Source: Anammoximicrobium sp964645045
GTDB lineage: Bacteria > Planctomycetota > Planctomycetia > Pirellulales > Pirellulaceae
Direction: 5' to 3'
Length of the DNA stretch: 64,000 nucleotides
Assembly (NCBI GenBank): GCA_964645045.1
Contig: CAZXYZ010000057.1
Coordinates: forward strand, 3,731 to 67,730
In this document: piece by piece, positions 28,339 to 36,700 of the stretch
How the letters are laid out: each line of letters starts with the position of its first letter
How positions within the stretch are numbered: position 1 is the stretch's first letter
Translations under genes and position numbers: made by a program
The notes under the pieces: generated by a model
What the model saw: the letters and a program-made list of their open reading frames with translations, nothing else
The model's database searches: none
What the model was told of the DNA's origin: nothing

Positions 28339-29367
28339 TTAGGTCCCGCTGGGCACGACTTCCTGGCCCGCGCGGGTGCTCAGACCTTGCCAGGCGGACA
28401 GTTCGATCGAATCGCTCACCGCCCTCACGGAACCGTCCATGAGGACGGTTTGGACGATCCCCGCGTGATAGCTGCGGGCGGTGATGATTCCGTAGGTCGG
28501 ATCGGTCGCGTTGACGCCCTCCCGGCGGCTCGTCACGTCGATGTCGTAGGTGGTGCCGCTCACGACGTGCGGGACGACCGTATTGGGCGTGAACGTGGTC
28601 GTGAATCCATTGTGGATCGAACGCCCGCACACCCACTCCGTGTGGCCGCCGTTGGCGGACCAGGCACCCGGGGTGTAGGTGCCTGAGACCTGTTGGGGCG
28701 TGGCGGGCGGGGTGGCGGGAATCCCGACGGCGTCGTGAAACCGCGGGTTGTAGGCTTTGACTTCCGCCAACGCCAGGGTGTTGCTCAACCCGTCCACAAA
28801 CGACGCCGGACTCAATTCGCCGTTGGGCGCAAACGCAGCCCCGCCGTCCGTCCGATTCACGGGATTGAAGATCAAGTACGAGCCCACGTTCAACACGTAA
28901 TTCACGGGGTAGTGCTGGGGAACTCCAGCCGAGTCCGGCCGCGCCCGGTCCTGCACTTCGCTCGGGCACAGCAGCACCGGCACGCGGGTTGCCGCGACGC
29001 CGTACGGCGGCAGCAAGCCGACGTTGGCCGCATGGTGATAACCCACCGTGAAGTCAATCTGGCTGTAAACGCTGCCGCCTTCGACGTAGGGCAACAGCAG
29101 GGCTTGCCCCGACCAGGGCTGGCTGGTCGAGCCGCCGAACACAATCGAAGACGGCGGAAAGACGCGCATCGCGCTCGTATAGTTGTGCAGGGCCAGGCCG
29201 AGCTGTTTCAGATTGTTCTTGCAACTGGTCCGGCGCGCCGCTTCGCGAGCGGCTTGGATGGCGGGCAGCAATAACGCCACCAACACGCCGATAATGGCGA
29301 TCACCACCAGCAATTCGACGAGGGTAAAAGCGCGACGTCCCAAGCGTTGAGAAATGGACTTTGTCAT
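28339..29367 (-). CDS. DUF1559 pseudopilin-like protein
   Basis: A 342-residue protein with a class III prepilin-type N-terminus: RRAFTLVELLVVIAIIGVLVALLLPAI, written here in part as RRAFTLVELL with likely cleavage before Phe14 and Glu at position 5 of the mature protein. It continues with AAREAARRTSCKNNLKQLGLALHNY, the hallmark of DUF1559 (SBP_bac_10), a family hugely expanded in Planctomycetota. The C-terminal part carries the usual WVCGRSIHNGFTT and ITARSYHAGIVQ-type segments. AAGGA lies nine bases before the ATG. The family probably forms or associates with type II secretion/pilus-like assemblies in the envelope, but no specific function is known. The small gene upstream at 29557-29958 is on the same strand. 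Confidence 0.93.
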   Translation of the reverse strand: MTKSISQRLGRRAFTLVELLVVIAIIGVLVALLLPAIQAAREAARRTSCKNNLKQLGLALHNYTSAMRVFPPSSIVFGGSTSQPWSGQALLLPYVEGGSVYSQIDFTVGYHHAANVGLLPPYGVAATRVPVLLCPSEVQDRARPDSAGVPQHYPVNYVLNVGSYLIFNPVNRTDGGAAFAPNGELSPASFVDGLSNTLALAEVKAYNPRFHDAVGIPATPPATPQQVSGTYTPGAWSANGGHTEWVCGRSIHNGFTTTFTPNTVVPHVVSGTTYDIDVTSRREGVNATDPTYGIITARSYHAGIVQTVLMDGSVRAVSDSIELSAWQGLSTRAGQEVVPSGT

Positions 29368-29556
29368 GATTTCAGGTCCTTGAAGTAAGTTCGCGGTGTG
29401 CGGGCTTCTGGGGGGGAGATTGTCTGGGGGTGCCCTCTCATCCTCGATCGCTCGCCCCGAGCGCGGGTCTGCGCGCGGAACAAACGGCCGACGATGGGCG
29501 GGAGGCGAGACTGGCAGTGACGTTCAGGCCGCGCAACAGCACGGCCGGCGGGATCG

Positions 29557-29958
29557 TCACGCCCGCGGCGGTCCCCGGGCCAGGTAGAAATCCGGAATGG
29601 GGGATTCGGTCCCTGCCGGCGCCGGGGCCGGCAGGCGGGCCTGTAACTCGGCCGGTGTTGCCGTGCCGCTGACGGTGGCCAGGAACGGAATGCCCAACAG
29701 ACGGCAAAGGGGACAAGCGGCGGGATCCAACAGCCGCGCCAAATCGACGCCGGGGGAAACGAGGCTGCAGACCGGCGATGTCGATTTGCGGGGCTGCGTC
29801 CTGACGCCCAGCAAAACAACGCGATCGCCGACCCGGATCGCATGCCCCATCCCGGGGATCGCGTGCAGCCCTTCGCGCATGACCGCCAAGGCCGTCAGGA
29901 GGATGACCAACAGCCAAGCGGCCAGGCGATACCTGCAGTCCGCGCGCCGGTTAGCCAT
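29557..29958 (-). CDS. Small hypothetical membrane-anchored protein with CPLC motif
   Basis: About 133 residues from the ATG at 29958; a GTG at 29982 would add eight. An N-terminal hydrophobic helix (LAAWLLVILLTALAVM) is followed by HAIPGMGHAIRVGDRVVLLG and later ACPLCRLLGIPF, so the protein looks exported or anchored with a possible thiol or metal site at the CPLC pair. I recall similar short proteins beside DUF1559 genes in planctomycetes, but I cannot assign a family. The other frames here lack a membrane segment and look like shadows. It lies 190 bp upstream of the DUF1559 start on the same strand. Confidence 0.55.
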   Translation of the reverse strand: MANRRADCRYRLAAWLLVILLTALAVMREGLHAIPGMGHAIRVGDRVVLLGVRTQPRKSTSPVCSLVSPGVDLARLLDPAACPLCRLLGIPFLATVSGTATPAELQARLPAPAPAGTESPIPDFYLARGPPRA

Positions 29959-30331
29959 GGCGATACCCGCCCCCAATCTCACGCTTGTCTAATGATAACA
30001 AGTCTCAATATCGTGAATTTTCGCAGATTAGACCAAAGCTGTCAAGCCTCCGCTGAGAGAATCCGGCGAGATCCTCTCGATAGCCAAGCGGAACGAGTCG
30101 TTGGTTTCCGCGATGGCGACCACGTCAGCTACGAACTGCTGGCCGATACTACCCGTGGAGGTCCAGGTGTCGATCGGGCCGGGTTCGGAGAGCGTGCCTG
30201 ACGTGTCGGCGGGATTCGAAGTGGCTGGCCTGGAATATCCCCCGAGAGCAAGAAGAGAAGTGGACGCGGGATTGACGCCTTACCACCGTGGGGTATACTC
30301 GCGATTATTGTTCACCAAGAGGTCATCAAAT
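29959..30331. other. Divergent intergenic region
   Basis: Separates the minus-strand small membrane gene from the plus-strand Rrf2 gene. The part near 29987-30033 is AT-rich and holds a 7-bp inverted repeat GTCTAAT...ATTAGAC with a 33-base spacer, perhaps a regulator site. The promoter of the Rrf2 gene lies at its right end. The middle holds nothing I can name. Confidence 0.4.
30272..30299 (+). promoter_or_regulatory. Sigma-70-type promoter of the first Rrf2 paralogue
   Basis: TTGACG (30272-30277), a 16-base spacer and TATACT (30294-30299). The same -35, spacer length and a near-identical -10 occur upstream of the paralogue at 32334, which supports it as real. Confidence 0.65.
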
Positions 30332-30772
30332 ATGCTTTCAGCCACATCCCAACACGCAATTCGAGCTTTGGTGCATTTGGCTCAGGCGCCGACGGGCGTA
30401 TCCGTGCTCGGGCGAGACTTGGCGGGAGCCGCGGCCATCCCGGCGAATTTCCTGGCCAAGCTGATGCTGATTATGCGAAACGCCGGCTTGGTCGAGGCGA
30501 CACGCGGTCTGGGCGGCGGTTATCGGCTGGTGAAGAGCCCCGACGAGATCACGCTGATCCAAGTGGTCGAGTTGTTCGAGGGGATCAGCGCCCGGCCCGG
30601 CTGTTTTCTGGGCGAAAAACACGCCTGCAACGAGCAAGAGGCATGCACCGCCCACTCGCAATGGAAGGTCGTTTGCGAGGCGTACAACGAGTTCATGACG
30701 ACGACCACGATTGCGGATATTGGCCTGAAGAAAGGCCGCGCCCGTCGCCGGTTGCACAGTCTCTCGGTCTAG
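30332..30772 (+). CDS. Rrf2-family Fe-S regulator, paralogue 1 (NsrR/IscR-like)
   Basis: 146 residues from the ATG at 30332, preceded by AAGAGG about nine bases upstream. The reading frame stays open further upstream, but the paralogue at 32334 starts at the same residue (MLSATSQHAIR). Winged helix: VLGRDLAGAAAIPANFLAKLMLIMRNAGLV, given here in part, then GLGGGYRLVKSPDEITL. Cysteines 91, 99, 105 and 115, with CTAH at 105-108, mirror the IscR ligand arrangement C-x2-H. Such regulators sense Fe-S status, nitric oxide or redox. It is followed by REP palindromes, an assembly gap and a RAYT gene, so what it controls is unclear; titration or a local duplicate function is possible. Confidence 0.88.
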   Translation: MLSATSQHAIRALVHLAQAPTGVSVLGRDLAGAAAIPANFLAKLMLIMRNAGLVEATRGLGGGYRLVKSPDEITLIQVVELFEGISARPGCFLGEKHACNEQEACTAHSQWKVVCEAYNEFMTTTTIADIGLKKGRARRRLHSLSV

Positions 30773-30809
30773 GTCGTGCTGGCGAACGGTAGCCTCGCTC
30801 GCGGCCCGC

Positions 30810-30909
30810 NNNNNNNNNNNNNNNNNNNNNNNNNNNNNNNNNNNNNNNNNNNNNNNNNNNNNNNNNNNNNNNNNNNNNNNNNNNNNNNNNNNNNNNNNNN
30901 NNNNNNNNN
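30810..30909. other. Assembly gap 1 (100 N)
   Basis: Exactly 100 N. The sequence resumes directly inside a REP palindrome (GTTCTGGCGAACGCGG), so the gap probably hides further copies. The true length is unknown. Confidence 0.99.
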
Positions 30910-31047
30910 GTTCTGGCGAACGCGGCTACCCGCCGTAGCCGCACTCGCCAGAGTGCGGGCCGGCCATCTCAAATCGCCCAACTTCGCGGCCCGCGTTCTG
31001 GCGAACGCGGCTACCCGCCGTAGCCGCACTCGCCAGAGTGCGGGCCG
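30910..31047. repeat. REP family A palindromes, downstream flank of RAYT
   Basis: Two tandem copies of an inverted REP pair. Each pair joins a CGCGTTC stem and a CGCACTC stem head to head through GGCTAC-CCGCC-GTAGCC. Both hairpins share the GCCA (TGGC) loop. Confidence 0.85.
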
Positions 31048-31057
31048 GCAAACGCGG

Positions 31058-31699
31058 TTACGACTCTTGCTTCCCCGCCGCATCGCTGTCGTTCGGCGAA
31101 CCGCCGCCAGCCGGCCCGTGAATCAGTCCGTTCTTTCGCAGATACGAGTAGCAGCGCCAAAAACGCGTCCAAGAATCCGGCTCCCACAGCTTCAGTTCGG
31201 GGTAACCAGGGACGAGGCACCCGGTGAATGGATACCCTCGAAAACCGTCACGTTCCATCAAGCCTGCACGTTCGGGATTTCGCGCGATGTACTCGACTAC
31301 GTCTTCGAACGCCGAGCGTTCGCGCTCTTCGTCGCGCAAGACATGATCGTAAGCCTCACGCTGCAACGAGGCCCCCAGCTTTTCCAGCACCGGTGCGAAC
31401 TGTTTGCGGAAGAACTTTACCGCGAGGAGTTGGTCGGAATGCTCCAGAAGGCCCATCCAGAGCAGGTGCAGATGGTCGGGCATGCAACAGTAAATTGGGC
31501 AGCAAAGCCCGTAGCGGAACATGGTGTGCGTGAGGATCTCTCGAAACTTGTAGTACAAGACGGGAACCAGCCAGCCGGTCTTGCGGTCTTGCATGGTCAG
31601 GCTCCAGTGGACACACGCCAAGCCGCGGTAGTACTCAGGTCCGAGGCGACGCAAGTGATCGTCGCGTCCCGCAAAACGAGCTGAATCGGGTAAGGACAT
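31058..31699 (-). mobile_element. REP-associated tyrosine transposase (RAYT, Y1/HUH family)
   Basis: A 213-residue protein with the Y1_Tnp/RAYT layout: N-terminal strand CVHWSLTMQDR, metal-binding HUH motif in CCMPDHLHLLWMG (His76 and His78), and catalytic tyrosine 137 in VEYIARNPERAGL. The C-terminal GYPFTGCLVPGYPEL and CYSYLRKNGLIHG fit the family. RAYTs nick and join single-stranded REP hairpins and are usually single-copy genes flanked by the REPs they act on. Here REP family A lies on both sides (30910-31047 and 31755-32212), which makes it the likely substrate. No terminal inverted repeats of a classical IS are seen. The gene is intact and sits between two Rrf2 paralogues. Confidence 0.88.
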
Positions 31700-31754
31700 G
31701 GAGGGGCTCCTTATTGCGATCCATCGTGATTCTATCGAAGCGGGCGAAAGAATT

Positions 31755-32212
31755 GTAGCCGCCCTCGCCAGCGGGCGGGCGAATGACGATCTCGCTCGCG
31801 TGCGAAACGCGACGGCGACGCCCCCGCGTTCTGGTGAACGCGGCTACTTCACCGTCGCCGCCCTCGCCAGCTGGCGGGCTCTGCGTCATCCCATCGCTCA
31901 GTTTTCGCCGCCCGCGTTCTGGNNNNNNNNNNNNNNNNNNNNNNNNNNNNNNNNNNNNNNNNNNNNNNNNNNNNNNNNNNNNNNNNNNNNNNNNNNNNNN
32001 NNNNNNNNNNNNNNNNNNNNNNCGAACGCGGCTACTTCGCCGTAGCCGCCCTCGCCAGAGGGCGGGATCCGCGTCATCCCATCGCTCAGTTTTCGCCGCC
32101 CGCGTTCTGGCGAACGCGGCTACTTCGCCGTAGCCGCCCTCGCCAGAGGGCGGGATCCGCGTCATGCCACCTACCAAGCCCCGCCGCCTGCGTTCTGGCG
32201 AACGCGGCTACG
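31755..32212. repeat. REP family A palindromes, upstream flank of RAYT
   Basis: At least six palindromes in inverted pairs, interrupted by the second N run. Stems include CGCGTTC/GAACGCG and CGCCCTC/GAGGGCG, all with the GCCA loop. A unit of about 90 bp (hairpin pair plus a spacer ending in CGTCAT) is repeated in tandem. Two copies near 31756 and 31858 have decayed stems. Confidence 0.85.
31923..32022. other. Assembly gap 2 (100 N)
   Basis: Exactly 100 N. It starts after CGCGTTCTGG and ends before CGAACGCGG, so the break falls inside a single REP hairpin. Confidence 0.99.
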
Positions 32213-32279
32213 AAGTGAATCTGGCGCGCCCGTCCTCCGCGAGGAAAACGGCTCCGCAAAAAAATTTTGAAATCCCTTG

Positions 32280-32320
32280 TTGACGCATTTCGGCAGGACT
32301 GTATATTGATTCTTCATCAA
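32280..32320 (+). promoter_or_regulatory. Promoter and operator-like dyad of the rrf2-nar-act cluster
   Basis: TTGACG (32280-32285), 16-base spacer, TATATT (32302-32307). Overlapping the -10 end is the perfect inverted repeat TTGAT-TCTTC-ATCAA (32306-32320), well placed for repression. I infer autoregulation by the Rrf2 protein encoded 14 bases downstream, which would also control the respiratory genes. Confidence 0.65.
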
Positions 32321-32333
32321 CAGGTCAACAATC

Positions 32334-32774
32334 ATGCTGTCAGCGACTTCCCAACATGCGATCCGAGGTTTGGTACACATGGCTCAAGTGCCGGTGGGCC
32401 AGGCCATTCTGGGGCGGGAACTGTCGGAATCGGCGGGGATTCCGGCCAATTTCCTGGCTAAGATCATGCTGATGTTGCGGAAAGCCGGATTTGTCGATGC
32501 GACCCGCGGGATGGGCGGCGGCTATCGGCTGGTGAAGAGCCCCGAACAGATCACGCTGATGCAGGTGGTGGATTTGTTTGATGGGATCGTGGCCCATCCC
32601 GGCTGTTTCCTGGGCGAGCGACATGCCTGCAACGACGAACAGGCATGTACCGCCCACCTGGGCTGGAATGTCGTCTGCGAAACGTACTACCACTTCATGA
32701 CAACGACCACGATCGCGGACATTGGCGTGAAAAACGGACGGTCGCGGCGCCGGCTGCACAGCCTTTCTGTCTAA
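32334..32774 (+). CDS. Rrf2-family Fe-S regulator, paralogue 2, heads the nitrate cluster
   Basis: 146 residues, same length and start (MLSATSQHAIRGLVHMAQ) as the paralogue at 30332 and roughly three-quarters identical. Winged helix plus GMGGGYRLVKSPEQITL. Cysteines 91, 99, 105 and 115 and His108 are conserved, consistent with Fe-S binding as in IscR/NsrR. The stop lies 15 bp before the diheme cytochrome gene, with no terminator between, so it probably leads one operon through actF. The context points to sensing of nitric oxide, nitrite or oxygen to switch nitrate respiration, by analogy with NsrR. The effector is inferred. Confidence 0.9.
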   Translation: MLSATSQHAIRGLVHMAQVPVGQAILGRELSESAGIPANFLAKIMLMLRKAGFVDATRGMGGGYRLVKSPEQITLMQVVDLFDGIVAHPGCFLGERHACNDEQACTAHLGWNVVCETYYHFMTTTTIADIGVKNGRSRRRLHSLSV

Positions 32775-32789
32775 GAGGCTTCATCCCCT

Positions 32790-33713
32790 GTGAACAACGG
32801 TCGATCCATGCGAACAGTGCAATACATGACTTGTGCGTCTACAATGGTTTTAGCTGGCAGATCTGGCTTTAGATTGGCGATGATCGTCGCTTGGGGGTTG
32901 GTATTCAACTCGGCGGCGGTCCGCGGGCAGGAGACCGCCCAGTTCTTCCGGCAGAACTGCTTCAGCTGCCACACGATCGGCGGCGGACGGTTGACCGGTC
33001 CGGACTTGAAGGACGTCACCAAGCGGAAAGACCGGGACTGGCTGATCAACTTCATCCAGAATCCGACCGCCGTTTTGAACAGCGGCGATGCCTACGCCTT
33101 GAAACTGAAGGAAGAGGCCCGCGGGGCGGTGATGGTGGCGGTTCCGGGGATGACCCGGGACCGGGCGGACGCGTTGCTGCAATTGATCGAGGCCGAGTCG
33201 GCGTTGGAGGAGTCCCAGTTCAAGGGCATCGTGGTCTCGACGGAGCCCTATACCGAGCAGGAGATCGAACAGGGCCGGCGCTATGTGCTGGGCACATCGC
33301 GGCTGGCCAATGGCGGCGCCGCGTGTATCAGCTGTCACTCGGTGCGAAACACGGGTGCCCTGGGCGGCGGCCGCTTGGGGCCCGATCTGACGCGCGTCTA
33401 CCAACGGCTGGGCGGTGACGCTCCGCGAAAGAACTTGACCGCCTGGCTGACCGCACCGGCGACGGCGACGATGGCTCCGGTCTTCCGGTCGCACCCGCTC
33501 ACGAAGGAGGAAGTCCACGGCCTGGTGGCGTTCTTCGAGCACAGCGCTCAAGCGGGCGGCGAGGGCGACGCGAGCGGCTCGCTGGCTTATTTGCTGTTGG
33601 GTGTCATCGTGGCGGTCTGCGGTTTGGCCGGAATGGACGCCATCTGGCGGGGCAGGTTCCGCAGCGTCCGCCGGGCACTGGTGTCGTCATCGCGCAAGCC
33701 GGCGGTGAATTAG
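32790..33713 (+). CDS. Membrane-anchored diheme cytochrome c of the nitrate cluster (NarC-like by position)
   Basis: 307 residues from the GTG at 32790 (AGAGG 11 bases upstream); an ATG at 32808 is also possible. An N-terminal signal sequence (LAMIVAWGLVFNSAAVRG) precedes two c-type heme sites, CFSCH (57-61) and CISCH (178-182). Met115/Met121 and Met228 are candidate sixth ligands. A C-terminal helix (about 263-285) would anchor it with both heme domains in the periplasm. Thermus nar operons also begin with a diheme cytochrome c (narC) before narG, so position and heme count suggest an electron carrier to or from the NarGHI complex, or the acceptor of alternative complex III. I have not compared the sequences directly. 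Confidence 0.85.
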   Translation: MNNGRSMRTVQYMTCASTMVLAGRSGFRLAMIVAWGLVFNSAAVRGQETAQFFRQNCFSCHTIGGGRLTGPDLKDVTKRKDRDWLINFIQNPTAVLNSGDAYALKLKEEARGAVMVAVPGMTRDRADALLQLIEAESALEESQFKGIVVSTEPYTEQEIEQGRRYVLGTSRLANGGAACISCHSVRNTGALGGGRLGPDLTRVYQRLGGDAPRKNLTAWLTAPATATMAPVFRSHPLTKEEVHGLVAFFEHSAQAGGEGDASGSLAYLLLGVIVAVCGLAGMDAIWRGRFRSVRRALVSSSRKPAVN

Positions 33714-33756
33714 TCGCACTTATTGAATTCTTTTTGTCTGCCAGAAAGCGAATGTC

Positions 33757-36700
33757 ATGTCGGCACGCGATGCAATCACTTGGATCAAAGACGAAGCCAA
33801 CCCCAGCCTGCGCGGATGGGAAGAGTTCTATCGGAACCGTTGGCAGCATGACAAGGTCGTCCGCAGCACACACGGCGTGAATTGCACCGGCGGCTGCTCG
33901 TGGATGATCCATGTCAAGGACGGCTTGGTGACGTGGGAGATGCAGGGGCTGGATTATCCGCCGCTGGACCCGACGCTGCCGCCCTACGAGCCGCGGGGCT
34001 GCCAGCGCGGGATTTCGTATTCGTGGTACTTGTACAGCCCGCTGCGCGTGAAGTACCCGTACATTCGCGGGGCGCTGCTGGATCTTTGGAAGAAAGCCCG
34101 CGCGGAGCACGACGATCCGGTCGCCGCTTGGAAATCGCTGGTCGGCGATCCGGCCAAACGCCAGCGGTGGCATCAGGCCCGCGGCAAGGGCGGACTTCGC
34201 CGCGCGGACTGGGATACGGTCCTGGAGATCATCGCGGCGTCGCAGGTCCACACGATTCAGGCCCACGGGCCGGACCGCATCATCGGCTTTTCCCCGATCC
34301 CGGCCATGTCGATGATCAGCTACGCCAGCGGTTCCCGCATGCTGCAACTGATGGGCGGCGTCGGGCTGTCGTTTTACGACTGGTACTGCGATCTGCCGTC
34401 GGCGTCGCCGGAAACGTGGGGCGAGCAGACGGACGTGCAGGAGTCGGCCGATTGGTACAACGCCAAGCTGCTGGCGGTCACGGGCTCGAACCTGAACATG
34501 ACCCGCACGCCGGACTGTCATTTTGCGGCCGAGGCCCGGCACAACGGGACGAAGATGTGGGTCTTTGCGCCGGACTTCAACCAGGTCGCCAAGTACGCGG
34601 ACGACTGGGTGGCGATCAACGCCGGCCAGGACGGCGCCTGGTGGATGGCCGTGAATCACGTGCTGCTGAAGGAGTTCCATCACGAGCAGCAGGTGCCGTA
34701 CTTTATTGACTATACCAAGAAGTTTACCGACGCGCCGTACCTGGTCGAACTGGTTCCCGACCACGTGGCCGCGTCTCTCCGAGACGCGCAACCGGTCTCG
34801 GAGAGACCGGACCACGTGGGCTATCGGCCGGGTCAGATGCTGCGGGCCAATCGTTTGGCCAAGTACGCCCAGGAGGAAAACGGCGATTGGAAGTTCCTGA
34901 TGTGGGACGAAGCCAGCCAGGGTCCCAAGATGCCGCTGGGCAGTTCCGGTTTCCGCTGGGGGAAGCCCGGCAAGTGGAACCTGGAATTGAAAGACGGGGT
35001 GGACGGCAGCCCTATCGACCCGGCGCTGACGTTCCTGCCCGGCCACGACGCGATTGTCTCCGTATCGCTGGACAACTTTGCCGATGGCGGCACGGTCCAG
35101 CGGAGTGTGCCGGTCAAACGGATGACCTTGGCCGACGGCACGACGGTCACGGTCACCACGGTCTACGATCTGTTGATGGCCCAATACGGCGTGCCGCGGG
35201 GATTCGGCGAGGGCTACCCGGCCGACTACAACGACGCCGACGCACCCTACACGCCGGCCTGGTCGGAAAAGTACACGGGTATGGGCCGCGAGACGCTGAT
35301 CCGCTTTGCCCGCGAGTGGGCCGTGACGGCGGAAAAGACGAACGGCAAATGCACGATCATTATCGGAGCCGGCATCAACCACTGGTACCACGCCAACTTG
35401 ATGTACCGCGCCGGCATCCATGCCTTGATGTTCTGCGGCTGCATCGGCGTCAACGGCGGCGGCCTGGCGCACTATGTGGGCCAGGAGAAACTGGCGCCGC
35501 AGGAGCCCTGGTCGGCGATCGCGATGGGCCGCGACTGGCACCCTGCCTCACGCCTGCAAAACGCGCCCAGCTTTCACTATGTCCACACGGACCAGTGGCG
35601 CTACGAGAAGGATTTTACCGACTACCACACCGTGCCGCAGACGCCCGACGGCCAGCCGGTCGTCGGGGGCCACACGATGGACCATCAGGTCCGGGCGGTG
35701 CGGAACGGTTGGCTGCCCTTCTATCCGCAGTTCCAGAAGAATTCGCTGGACTTGGTCCGGGAAGCCGAAGCGGCGGGCGCGAAGACGGATGAAGCCGTGG
35801 TGCAATACGTCGTCGAGCAACTGAAATCGCGGCAACTAAGATTCTCGGTCGAGGACCCCGACGCTCCGGAGAACTGGCCCCGCGTCTGGTTCATCTGGCG
35901 CGGCAATGCGTTGATGGCCAGCGCCAAGGGGCATGAGTACTTCCTGAAGCACTACCTGGGCACGCACACCAACGCGATTGCGGAAGACCTGGCCGGCGAT
36001 TCCGTCCAGGACGTGGTCTGGCACGAGCAGGCGCCGTTGGGCAAGCTGGACCTGGTGGTCGACTTGAACTTCCGCATGGACACGTCGGCCTTGTATTCGG
36101 ACATCGTCCTGCCGGCGGCCACGTGGTATGAAAAGGCGGACCTCAATTCAACCGACATGCACAGCTACATTCACCCGCTGTCGGCCGCCGTGCCGCCGTG
36201 CTGGGAATCGAAGAGCGACTGGCAGATCTTCAAGGCGATCACCAAGCGGTTTTCCGAGTTGGCGGCGCGTCACTTTCCCGAACCGGTCCGCGACATCATC
36301 GCCACGCCGCTGGCGCACGACAGCGCGGCGGAGATCGCCCAGCCGCAGATGCTGGATTGGATCGACGGGCAGGTCGAGGCGATTCCGGGCAAGACCATGC
36401 CGGGTCTGAAGATCGTTACCCGGGACTACAAGAACCTCGGGAACCAGTACACCGCGTTCGGCCCGCTGGCCCGTGACAACGGCCTGGGTGCCCACGGTAC
36501 CAGCTATGCGATCAAGGACGAATACGAAGCGGCTTTGCGAGAGCGGCCGGCCGTGACCGTCGCCGGCCAACGGCTGCTGTCGCTGGCCGAGGACGAGCAG
36601 GTCTGCGAGGCGATCTTGCGGTTCGCCACGGTGACCAACGGAGAACTGGCCCACCGCTCGTACCAGAACATGGAAAAGAAGGTCGGCTTGCCGCTGACGC

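Noticed and set aside
28151..28969. Minus-strand frame overlapping the DUF1559 gene
   Set aside because: Out-of-frame shadow; the DUF1559 frame has the prepilin motif and family landmarks.
30910..32212. Possible CRISPR array from repeated 25-base units
   Set aside because: The units are palindromes in mixed orientation with irregular, non-unique spacers and no cas genes; REP elements explain them better.
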